This document shows, in pieces, positions 7,917-14,591 of a stretch of 29,466 nt of DNA. The DNA is taken from positions 1 to 29,466 of the forward strand of contig CAYFHQ010000039.1 of NCBI GenBank assembly GCA_964342805.1, read 5' to 3'. The first letter of the stretch is position 1. Each line of letters begins with the position of its first letter. The position numbers were made by a program, and so were the translations under genes. The notes under the pieces were generated by a model, which was given only the letters and a program-made list of their open reading frames with translations, was not told the origin of the DNA and did not search any database. This stretch comes from CAYFHQ01 sp964342805. Its GTDB lineage: Bacteria > Bacillota > Clostridia > Peptostreptococcales > Acidaminobacteraceae.

Positions 7917-8597
7917 TTATTTAAGTGGGAGAAAGACGATTTTACCGTCCTCTAAGGCCAGTCTTCCCATCAAAGTTTTATCGGCTTCTATACCAAGGTC
8001 CAATAACTTGATCTTTGAGACAAGCAAACCGTCCTCGTCATCCATTGGGGTCAGGTTGATCGTGCCCTGGTCCATGGGCAAGACATAACGATCCCAGATA
8101 TGTTGGCTAAAGTCATAAACAGTCATGTTGCTACGGACTATACCAGAACCTGTGTCACCTACAATACAAAGCTCCCGTGCTTGATCTTCGTCCACGTTGG
8201 CTAAGTAAACCTGTCGCAAGTCGAACCCCCTATGGAACCACACTATTTGGTCACCGTCCATGACGGCTATGCCGTCTATCCAGGCATAGGCAACATGGAT
8301 CCGATAGATTTGTACTTGCTTGGCTACGTCCTGGTCTTCTCCATGGTCCTCATGGAGAAATTGGTAGTCGCCCAAGGGCGTCACTACGACTGAACCCCAA
8401 ACAGGTCCCTTGACCTCAAGTTCCTCAAGAAGATACTGGGTCAAGGCACTTTTCACTTCTGGGTCAATGGCAGTTTGAGCATCTGCTTCCGTACTTGTTT
8501 CACCTTGAATTAGGTCGATTGGCTGTGCTCTTGTACTGCAGGCACTTGTGGCCATTGCAAGCAAACACAGCAAACAAAGGAACCATTTATTACTCAT
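7917..8597 (-). CDS. Lipoprotein of unknown function
   Basis: This 226-residue protein begins with a lipoprotein signal peptide and lipobox TSAC, the modified cysteine being C20. The mature part starts with a flexible S/T/Q/D-rich stretch. It continues with beta-rich sequence that includes repeated 'VDEDQARELCIVGDTGSG'-type segments, reminiscent of propeller-like or VCBS-like exported proteins; that resemblance is loose. It is the first full gene of the operon, with AGGGGAGGAC before the ATG. A 13-codon ORF lies just upstream. Confidence 0.8.
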   Translation of the reverse strand: MSNKWFLCLLCLLAMATSACSTRAQPIDLIQGETSTEADAQTAIDPEVKSALTQYLLEELEVKGPVWGSVVVTPLGDYQFLHEDHGEDQDVAKQVQIYRIHVAYAWIDGIAVMDGDQIVWFHRGFDLRQVYLANVDEDQARELCIVGDTGSGIVRSNMTVYDFSQHIWDRYVLPMDQGTINLTPMDDEDGLLVSKIKLLDLGIEADKTLMGRLALEDGKIVFLPLK

Positions 8598-8611
8598 CTT
8601 GTCCTCCCCTT

Positions 8612-8653
8612 CTAATAATAGCTAGGCAATAAGTCTCGCATGGTTGTTGCCAT
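8612..8653 (-). CDS. Possible 13-codon leader ORF of the lipoprotein operon
   Basis: ATG at 8653 follows AAAGGAGAAAGAC, one of the best ribosome sites in the window. The ORF encodes MATTMRDLLPSYY, and its stop lies 14 nt before the first lipoprotein start. Upstream, TTGTCA and TATATA (16 bp apart) look promoter-like, but that start point would cut into the ribosome site, so an earlier promoter is needed. The rest of the 8598-8910 gap holds the VOC terminator and a TATAAT-containing 21-bp element at 8759-8779. It may be a regulatory peptide, a real small protein or chance. Confidence 0.35.
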   Translation of the reverse strand: MATTMRDLLPSYY

Positions 8654-8816
8654 GTCTTTCTCCTTTATATAGGTAATGTCTCGATGTTGACAAAGTATCC
8701 TTCAATTTCTGATTTTACCACATCCTGTATAGGGGTGATTATGGTCTGTAATATGTACTTAACGTATAATGTTTGTTATGAATCCACTCTGTTTGTCCTC
8801 TTGGTATAAAAGCAAC

Positions 8817-8852
8817 ACAAAAAGAGACTTCCATTAAACAAACGGAAGTCTC
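8817..8852 (-). terminator. Terminator of the VOC/NTPase operon
   Basis: A perfect 9-bp stem (8824-8832 with 8844-8852, loop of 11) is followed on the minus strand by TTTTTGTG. It lies about 60 nt past the VOC gene stop. Confidence 0.85.
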
Positions 8853-8910
8853 CTCATAATAAATATTCAACAGGGTCGGAACAAACCCGTCTATGCACCC
8901 TTGGTATAGC

Positions 8911-9303
8911 CTAGTCTGCCACAATCTCCACCTTCATCCGGTCCGGATCTTCAAAAAAGACTGCATAGTAGTCCGGCCCGCCTGCATAGGGGTGACGGTC
9001 CTCATACAAAATGGTCACATCCCGCTCTCTCAGTTTCTTAGTCATGAGGTCCACAAAGACCCGTGACTCCCCTTTAAAGGCCAGGTGGTTGAGTCCCGGT
9101 CTGCACCGGTGGTAGGCCACATCCAAGTATTTTTCTTCTGCCTGGACAAATACCAAATAGGTCCCGCCCAGTTCATAGCTGACCCCCTGGTCCCACCGCT
9201 GAAATTCTTTGTAGCCCAATTCTTTCAATAGCCAGCCCCAAAATGCGTCGGAGACGGCCAGGTCTTTGACGTACATTTCTACGTGGTGTAGTGCACCCTT
9301 CAT
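8911..9303 (-). CDS. VOC-family (glyoxalase/dioxygenase-like) protein
   Basis: This 130-residue single protein has two beta-alpha-beta-beta-beta modules. The likely metal ligands of the VOC fold are H7 in LHHVEMYV, H73 in GLNHLAFKG and E126 in MKVEIVAD. The FFEDPDRMKVE ending is typical of glyoxalase/bleomycin-resistance/fosfomycin-type proteins. The substrate cannot be told from sequence. It lies 33 nt downstream of the HAM1-like gene and shares its terminator. GAAGGGGAAC is the ribosome site. Confidence 0.85.
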   Translation of the reverse strand: MKGALHHVEMYVKDLAVSDAFWGWLLKELGYKEFQRWDQGVSYELGGTYLVFVQAEEKYLDVAYHRCRPGLNHLAFKGESRVFVDLMTKKLRERDVTILYEDRHPYAGGPDYYAVFFEDPDRMKVEIVAD

Positions 9304-9336
9304 AATCTGTTCCCCTTCTTAGGTCTATTCCCGTTC

Positions 9337-9942
9337 TTATAGATCAAAGGTTCTCCTAAAGAACTTACGGAAACCATTGTCTTCAAGTTCCTTGTACTTC
9401 TGCCGCTTGACGTCATAGTAGTAGTCCCCGCTTTCGATCTCCTTGGAAATGGAGTTGAGGGGGAAGCCTTCTTCAAAGTCTGCATGGGGGGTGTCCACCA
9501 TGTAAAACTTGTCGGACTCCAGTTCGACCCCGTCATACTCGTAAATGGTGTCCTCGTCCATGACCAGACAAACCGCATTGCGGTAGTAGGCCACCAACTT
9601 GCCCCCGTACTTGGCTGCCAGCTGGCTATAGAAGACCTGCATGTCCCTACCGGACAGGTCTTGGCCATGAATCCGCTTGATAAAGGTCCCCGGTTGGTCC
9701 TCTTCTGCTACGTTTTCAAAGTAGAGGCCGGAGTCAAAAGAAAATATGGGTTTCCCCACCTGCTTGTAGTAGGTCAGGGCCTTGTCCCTGGCGTTGAGCA
9801 AGGGCTCTTTTTCGTTTTCCGGTGCTTCTTCCAGTTCCAGTCCCATGGTTTTGAGACTTTCTATTTCAATGTCCAGTCCTTCCAGGCATTTACGAATGTA
9901 ACCCAGCTTGGACGGATTATAGGTACCAAAAATAAGTTTCAT
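9337..9942 (-). CDS. HAM1/RdgB-like non-canonical purine NTP pyrophosphatase
   Basis: This 201-residue protein opens with LIFGTYNPSKLGYIRKCL, the T-x-N-x-x-K nucleotide motif of the HAM1 family. Around residue 70 it has the FSFDSGLYF block with the metal-binding DSG. Known members hydrolyse ITP/XTP to keep damaged purines out of DNA and RNA. The usual PGVYSAR motif reads PGTFIKR, and the C-terminal SHR substrate signature is not obvious, so this is a divergent subgroup and specificity may differ. The frame is open 12 codons upstream, but the GGGGGAAGG directly before MKLIFG and homology favour 9942. Its operon partner is the VOC gene. Confidence 0.8.
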   Translation of the reverse strand: MKLIFGTYNPSKLGYIRKCLEGLDIEIESLKTMGLELEEAPENEKEPLLNARDKALTYYKQVGKPIFSFDSGLYFENVAEEDQPGTFIKRIHGQDLSGRDMQVFYSQLAAKYGGKLVAYYRNAVCLVMDEDTIYEYDGVELESDKFYMVDTPHADFEEGFPLNSISKEIESGDYYYDVKRQKYKELEDNGFRKFFRRTFDL

Positions 9943-10119
9943 ACCTTCCCCCGGTTTCCCTTTTTCATGTCTTTTCATCTGTATTTACCTGTCATAACCC
10001 TACTTATTTTACCATAGATTTGGTGGATTCTTTTCCCCTTGACCCTAAATGATAGGTGGGTATAGAACAAGAAAAGGAAGGGCTGGAGTAGTCCTGGTCT
10101 GGGGCGCATCTTGTCCGGT

Positions 10120-10148
10120 TTGATTCCTACAGGAAAAAGTGATATGCT
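10120..10148 (+). promoter_or_regulatory. Sigma-A-like promoter of the ABC-F gene
   Basis: TTGATT (10120-10125), 17 bp and TATGCT (10143-10148) lie 29 nt before the start codon, in the divergent gap with the HAM1-like gene. Confidence 0.6.
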
Positions 10149-10177
10149 ACCAGTCGAATAGTGTATAGGAGGCCCAC

Positions 10178-11917
10178 ATGATTGAAGTAAAAAAAGTGTC
10201 ATACGCCTTTCCCCAGAAAGAACTGTATAAGGATATCACCTTTACCATAGAAGACGGTCAGCACTGCGCCTTTATTGGGTCCAGTGGCTGTGGCAAGAGT
10301 ACCCTGGTGGACATGATTATGGACCGGGAAAAGTACCTGTATGATGGAAAAATTGAGATTGACGAGACCTACCGGATTGGCTACATTAGCCAGTTCTACG
10401 AGGTAGACCGGGACACCGACATTACAGTCTTTGACTACGTGGCAGAGGTCTTTACAACTAAGCATAAGGAAATGGAAGACATTTGTCTGGCCATGGAAAC
10501 GGCAGAGGACCTGGAGCCTCTCCTTGAAGCCTACCAAAATGCCCTGGACGCCTTTGACGCCATCGATGGCAATGACTATGAAAATGCCATCTTAAAACGT
10601 TTGGGACAAGCAGACCTCCTGGCCCATAAGGACCAACGAATGGCAGACCTGAGTGGTGGTGAGTTCAAGCTGATCCAGGTTATTAAAGAAATGCTCCTCC
10701 ACCCCCAGCTCTTGATCATGGACGAGCCCGACGCCTTCCTTGATTTTGAAAACCTCAATGCCCTCAAGAGTCTGATCAACAACCACAAGGAAACCCTGCT
10801 GGTCATTACCCATAACCGTTACCTGCTTAACCACTGCTTCAACAAGATTATCCACCTGGAAAACAAGCAGTTGCAGGAGTATGACGGACGATTTATCGAT
10901 TACAACTTTGAACTCCTCCAGACCAAGATCGACACACTGGAAGCGTCGATTGAGGACACGGAAGAGATTGCCCGAAATGAAAAGCTCATTGGCAAGCTCC
11001 GCTTTATTGCCACCTACAACACGGAAGCCTCCCGGGGCAAGGCCCTAAAAGCCCGGGTGAAAATCCAGGAACGACTTATGGCTAGAAGGACCAAGGCGCC
11101 TTTTGTCTTTATCCAGCAGCCAGACGTTCGTTTACATGCAGGTGTGGCCCTGGACGACGGCCCAGCGGTGGACGTCAAGGGTTTCGATGCGGCTTATGAC
11201 GACATTCTACTGGAAGACGTCAACTTCACCATAGCCCCCGGTGACAAGGTGGCCCTGATTGGTGCCAATGGTACAGGCAAAACAACTATTTTGCGGGCTC
11301 TTATGCAAAATAACCACCCAGCCATTCACTTCCACCCAGAGGCCAAGGTGTCTTACCTGTCCCAGGCCCATGACGAGGTTTTGGCTGACGACAAGACCAT
11401 CATTAACACCTTTGTTGACCTGGGCATGGACTCCACACGAGCCATCCGGTCCCTGATTGGCAGCTATGGTTTTAGTGAAGACTACTTGCACCAAAAAGTC
11501 AGTGCCTTGTCCGGTGGAGAGAAGAACATCCTCCAGCTGGCTATGATGTCTGTGGAACACGGCAACATTCTGCTTATGGATGAGCCCACCAGCCACCTGG
11601 ACATGTATGCCCAGATCGCCCTGGAAGAGGCCATTGAAAAGTATGACGGTGCCCTCCTGATGATCTCCCACGACTACTACTCCATTGCCAACTGCATGGA
11701 CTATGTCCTGATCATCGACAACAAGACGGTTCGGAAAATGTCCATGCGCAAGTTCCGCAAGACCATTTACGCCAAGCACTTCGACAAGAACTACTTGGAG
11801 ATCGAACAAAAGAAAAAGGCTGTGGAAACCAAAATCGCCTTTGCCCTCCAGCGGATGGACTTTGAAAAAGCCCGCAAGCTGTCTGAGGAGCTTGAGGAGC
11901 ATATTGGTCAGTTATAA
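10178..11917 (+). CDS. ABC-F family ATPase (ribosome-associated type)
   Basis: This 579-residue soluble protein has two ABC domains and no membrane segments. Domain 1 has Walker A GSSGCGKST (34-42), LSGGE (158-162) and Walker B DEPDAFLD (182-189). Domain 2 has GANGTGKTT (362-370), LSGGE (444-448) and DEPTSHLD (468-475). A charged helical linker lies at about 240-310 and a helical C-terminal tail at 530-579. ABC-F proteins bind the ribosomal E site, and some protect from antibiotics. The first Walker B deviates from the usual DEPTNHLD, so the two sites may differ in activity. AGGAGG sits 6 nt before the ATG. No antibiotic specificity can be assigned. Confidence 0.92.
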   Translation: MIEVKKVSYAFPQKELYKDITFTIEDGQHCAFIGSSGCGKSTLVDMIMDREKYLYDGKIEIDETYRIGYISQFYEVDRDTDITVFDYVAEVFTTKHKEMEDICLAMETAEDLEPLLEAYQNALDAFDAIDGNDYENAILKRLGQADLLAHKDQRMADLSGGEFKLIQVIKEMLLHPQLLIMDEPDAFLDFENLNALKSLINNHKETLLVITHNRYLLNHCFNKIIHLENKQLQEYDGRFIDYNFELLQTKIDTLEASIEDTEEIARNEKLIGKLRFIATYNTEASRGKALKARVKIQERLMARRTKAPFVFIQQPDVRLHAGVALDDGPAVDVKGFDAAYDDILLEDVNFTIAPGDKVALIGANGTGKTTILRALMQNNHPAIHFHPEAKVSYLSQAHDEVLADDKTIINTFVDLGMDSTRAIRSLIGSYGFSEDYLHQKVSALSGGEKNILQLAMMSVEHGNILLMDEPTSHLDMYAQIALEEAIEKYDGALLMISHDYYSIANCMDYVLIIDNKTVRKMSMRKFRKTIYAKHFDKNYLEIEQKKKAVETKIAFALQRMDFEKARKLSEELEEHIGQL

Positions 11918-11929
11918 CAGAAAATCAGA

Positions 11930-11969
11930 AGATCCATCTGAGTGTTTTACTCGGACGGATCTTTTTTTA
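11930..11969 (+). terminator. Terminator of the ABC-F gene
   Basis: A 14-bp stem with one mismatch and one wobble (11930-11943 with 11949-11962) is followed by a seven-T run. A weaker T-rich stretch on the other strand may help end the convergent radical SAM gene. Confidence 0.88.
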
Positions 11970-11989
11970 CTTTGTATGCTTTTTCAATT

Positions 11990-12874
11990 TTATTGGTGGA
12001 CATACTGGGTCCTGTAGCCACAATGTTGGCAAAGGATCTCAACGACCTTACGATTTTCAAAGCCTGTCCGAATGGCCATGGCCCTTGGGCTGGTCACCAG
12101 GTCTTGAAAGTTGTCCTCTAATATATTGCCCAGGGTCATAACCCCTTCTCCGTCCAGACAGCATGGAACCACGTCCCCGGTTGAAAGAATGGCGATCTGA
12201 TGGCGGAGGCCAAAACAGGTGCCGGTGGTGCCTACATAGTCGTTGTCCAGGCTGGGCCACTGGAACTCATAGCCCTTGCTGATATAGACCTTGCTTGAGC
12301 CCACATTGCCCTTGGTGTTTTGGGTGGTGATGGGGACTTGCTGGCCCAGGGTTTCATGGATCAAGACCAGGGTTTCTTGACCGACTGGGTCCAACGCTTG
12401 GCCCTGGTCGTCCAGGTTCCATAGGCGGAGTTCAAATAGAATATCCGTCTCCTCTAAACCTTGTTTTACAAAGGCCAGGATTTGCCTCACATAAGCCTGG
12501 TAGGCTTCTGTTTGGCGGTCTCCTTCAAAACTTTGGAGAGAAATATTGACTAGGCGGACAGCTGGACTGGAAAGCAGGGTCTGGCCATGTTTCTTTAGGA
12601 GGGTCCCATTAGTTGTCACGTTGGCCCTTTTTCCGTGGACTTCACACAGGGCCAGTATATCCTCAAAGTCCGGATGGTTGAGGGGTTCCCCTTTTACATG
12701 TAGGTAAACATGGTCCCCATGGCCCTTGAGTTTGCCTAGGACCCGGTCGAAGTCCTTGACGGACATGACTTGCTTGTGCCGCTGACTGGGCGGACAAAAG
12801 CTACAGGCCAGGTTGCAGACATTTGAGATTTCTATGAAAATGCGTTTGAATTGTTTGGGTTTGATGGTATCCAT
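11990..12874 (-). CDS. Radical SAM protein with SPASM-type C-terminal cluster domain
   Basis: This 294-residue protein has the radical SAM motif C20-x3-C24-x2-C27 (SNVCNLACSFCPP). KGEPLNHPDF near residue 68 corresponds to the GGEP motif that binds SAM, and TTNGTLL follows. The C-terminus carries a SPASM/twitch-like cysteine set (TGTCFGLR, DVVPCCLDGEG, LCQHCGYR) for an auxiliary Fe-S cluster. Such enzymes often modify peptides or make cofactors, but no precursor peptide is seen nearby. The start is the ATG with AAGGAG four bases before it. The GNAT gene lies immediately upstream on the same strand, 69 nt away. Confidence 0.85.
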   Translation of the reverse strand: MDTIKPKQFKRIFIEISNVCNLACSFCPPSQRHKQVMSVKDFDRVLGKLKGHGDHVYLHVKGEPLNHPDFEDILALCEVHGKRANVTTNGTLLKKHGQTLLSSPAVRLVNISLQSFEGDRQTEAYQAYVRQILAFVKQGLEETDILFELRLWNLDDQGQALDPVGQETLVLIHETLGQQVPITTQNTKGNVGSSKVYISKGYEFQWPSLDNDYVGTTGTCFGLRHQIAILSTGDVVPCCLDGEGVMTLGNILEDNFQDLVTSPRAMAIRTGFENRKVVEILCQHCGYRTQYVHQ

Positions 12875-12943
12875 GGAACTCCTTGTTTCTTTCGGTTGCA
12901 ATCTTCAAACTCATGCACAAGCAATGCGTGTTTTGTACAGCTC

Positions 12944-13678
12944 CTATAATATATACAAACTGGACGACTGGTACAAGGTCTGGTCAAATATTGCTGGTAG
13001 TCCTAGACCCTCTATGGAAACGTCAGTGGTCAATTCACGAATGAGGAACTCCACGTCTTCATGGACCTGGGTCAACAGCACATTGTCACAACAAAACTGC
13101 CAACCCTCCGCATTTTGAGAAATGGAGTAGTTGCGTCCACCATAGGCAAATTCTATTTCCCGGCCTATCCGCAGGTCGCTGACCATCTTGTCAAAGGGAT
13201 AAGCCGCACCCTTCCCCTTGCCCATGGTCTGGCTAATGACCTCAAAACCCAGTTTCTCATAAAAGCCAATGGCTTTTTGGTTAAAAGCATAGACATTGAG
13301 TTCGATCTCTGTGATGCCCCTTTTATTGGCCCTTGCTTCAAGCCCGTCAAAGAGGGCCTTGCCTGCCCCGTGGCCCCTGTGGTTTTGGTCCACAGCCACA
13401 CTGTCTATCATGAGCCAGGACCGTTGTTGCAAGACTGGAATATCCGGCGCTGAACGGAGATAGCCTTCGGCAAAACCGATGACTTGTCCGTCCAGTTCAG
13501 CCACCAGCAAGAGCGCATCTTGTGCCTGGATTCGCTCCAGGTAGTAGGCCTCTGGTCGTCCTGCAATTTCAGGCTTACGAAAGCGGCCCGGATAGGCCTG
13601 CCTGTGGAGTTCGTCCACTTGGCTATAGAGCTTGTCTAGTTGGTCCATGTCCTCACGGACAGCCTCTCGAATGTGCAT
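12944..13678 (-). CDS. GNAT acetyltransferase with extra C-terminal domain
   Basis: This 244-residue protein is a GNAT domain in residues 1-165, with acetyl-CoA motif VDQNHRGHGAGKALFDGL and NQKAIGFYEKLGF. About 75 further residues begin at DLRIGREIEFAYGGRNYSIS. The extra part resembles short stand-alone Clostridia proteins that start GREIEFEYNGKKYSI; I recall this family from memory and have not checked it. The first half of the GNAT includes ELHRQAYPGRFRKP, seen in acetyltransferases of small molecules or peptides. An N-terminal extension is open, but GGGGGAG before the inner ATG supports 13678. Substrate unknown. Confidence 0.85.
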   Translation of the reverse strand: MHIREAVREDMDQLDKLYSQVDELHRQAYPGRFRKPEIAGRPEAYYLERIQAQDALLLVAELDGQVIGFAEGYLRSAPDIPVLQQRSWLMIDSVAVDQNHRGHGAGKALFDGLEARANKRGITEIELNVYAFNQKAIGFYEKLGFEVISQTMGKGKGAAYPFDKMVSDLRIGREIEFAYGGRNYSISQNAEGWQFCCDNVLLTQVHEDVEFLIRELTTDVSIEGLGLPAIFDQTLYQSSSLYIL

Positions 13679-13741
13679 GGTCTCCCCCTTATGTCCCTTT
13701 TTCTTCCCTCTAGTATACGGCTTTTGTCCCTCAGAATACAA

Positions 13742-13776
13742 GAAAACGCCATGACACTTGGCATGTCATGGCGTTT
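13742..13776 (-). terminator. Terminator at the end of the DIP1984 transcript
   Basis: A perfect 13-bp stem (13744-13756 with 13764-13776, 7-nt loop) is followed on the minus strand by TTTTCTTG. It ends the 270-nt non-coding region after the DIP1984 gene and insulates the GNAT gene. Confidence 0.85.
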
Positions 13777-13857
13777 GGATCGTGACTGTCCCCAGTCCCA
13801 CCCTCGCCGGTGCATATTAGCATATGGTTATAAGAAGTGAAAATTACCTGTACTGAT

Positions 13858-14010
13858 GTAAGGAATACTGAGCGTAAGTTGTTATCAGTGGAATCGAACC
13901 ACATGTACTGCTCAAGTACATCTCCAATCAGATTAGTAGGTTGCAACTGGCCCAGTTGCCGGGTTTATGCTCACCTATGATCGGCTACCAACAGGTCACG
14001 TCCTATTTAC
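13858..14010 (-). ncRNA. Structured tRNA-like RNA in the 3' region of the DIP1984 transcript
   Basis: Read on the minus strand, this stretch has no credible ORF but nests well. An outer stem pairs 14010-14007 and 14003-14001 with 13864-13858. An acceptor-like helix pairs 14000-13996 with 13877-13873 and 13992-13989 with 13881-13878. Stem 13977-13973/13941-13937 encloses hairpin 13959-13954/13948-13943. A 7-bp hairpin 13921-13915/13909-13903 can also be drawn as an anticodon-type stem with 7-nt loop TTGAGCA. A T-arm follows, GTGG-TTCGATT-CCAC (13902-13888), with the canonical T-loop. A TTGG that could meet the T-loop lies at 13927-13924. There is no encoded CCA and almost no variable loop, so it is not a normal tRNA. 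I recall a published proposal of a tRNA-like RNA in Band-7/RNA-repair loci, which I cannot check. Confidence 0.6.
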
Positions 14011-14011
14011 C

Positions 14012-14467
14012 TTAGATCAGGTCCACCAGCCAGTTGGCTGCTTGGATTTTGGTTTCCAGTTGGCGAAAATCCTTGGATATTTGCTCCACACGCCTTTGAA
14101 GTGCCGGAACATCCACGGTGGTCACATACTTGATTTCACTGCGACTCACCCGGTTCTGTCGCATGGACGACTCGTAGAGAATACTGTCAAAGGCACTCCG
14201 ACGCTTGGCCAGTATGTCCCTTTGGGTCAGGGCCGCAGACAGGGTCAAACCAGGCTCTAAGTCTGTCACATTATTGGTATGGTTAATCCGTTTGATCAGG
14301 TCCTCCATGTGTTTGTAGACCTCTTCCATTTCTGCAAGTAGGGCGGTTGGGTCTTCGTGGACTTCTTCCCCCTCCTGGACCTTCACATTGTTGGACACGC
14401 GGAACTTGATCTTTTCCAGCTTGGTTTGATAGTCCGATCGTTGCATGAGGGCTTCAGCTAACTTCAT
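14012..14467 (-). CDS. DIP1984 family (septicolysin-like) protein
   Basis: This 151-residue, largely helical protein carries the family's most conserved stretches: MKLAEAL at the N-terminus, VQEGEEVHEDP near 31, LIKRINHTNNVT near 57, and RVSRSEIKYVTTVDVPALQ plus IQAANW at the C-terminus. Despite the 'septicolysin' label there is no signal peptide or toxin motif, so it should be cytoplasmic. From memory, relatives occur near RtcB ligase or SPFH/Band-7 genes in predicted RNA-repair loci; neither is in this window. AAAGGAGCCTGAC is the ribosome site, and TATAAT at 14514-14509 is a likely -10. The stop is followed directly by the structured RNA. Confidence 0.85.
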   Translation of the reverse strand: MKLAEALMQRSDYQTKLEKIKFRVSNNVKVQEGEEVHEDPTALLAEMEEVYKHMEDLIKRINHTNNVTDLEPGLTLSAALTQRDILAKRRSAFDSILYESSMRQNRVSRSEIKYVTTVDVPALQRRVEQISKDFRQLETKIQAANWLVDLI

Positions 14468-14508
14468 GTCAGGCTCCTTTCATCGGTTAAAAACAAACTA
14501 TGTTGCCC

Positions 14509-14514
14509 ATTATA
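14509..14514 (-). promoter_or_regulatory. Probable -10 element for the DIP1984 gene
   Basis: A perfect TATAAT on the minus strand lies 41 nt before the start. No good -35 hexamer is found 16-18 bp upstream, so this promoter may be weak or activated. Confidence 0.45.
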
Positions 14515-14591
14515 CCGACTCTGGGCCTCCCGTCCATGTCTTTCACCCAATTTGCCCTCATTTTGTAATATGTTGTAAATCCAACTGTAAT

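Noticed and set aside
8739..8924. 61-codon minus-strand ORF after the VOC gene
   Set aside because: It overlaps the VOC terminator hairpin and the VOC stop, has no ribosome site and no recognisable sequence.
9300..9668. 122-codon ORF rich in W, T and S overlapping the HAM1-like gene
   Set aside because: It is in another frame of the same strand as a gene with clear HAM1 motifs and has an abnormal composition.
11207..11902. 231-codon antisense ORF inside the ABC-F gene, and similar antisense frames in HAM1, dus and PatB genes
   Set aside because: They mirror strong coding frames with clear motifs and have no ribosome sites. They are codon-bias shadows.
13731..13946. 71-codon minus ORF across the tRNA-like region
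   Set aside because: It runs through the hairpins and the terminator, lacks a ribosome site and has a low-complexity, unfamiliar product.
13888..13948. Canonical tRNA-Leu (GAG) gene on the minus strand
   Set aside because: T-arm and anticodon-type hairpin fit, but the variable loop is about one base, position 37 is a C, the short acceptor has only five pairs and no CCA follows. A tRNA-like RNA is the better reading.
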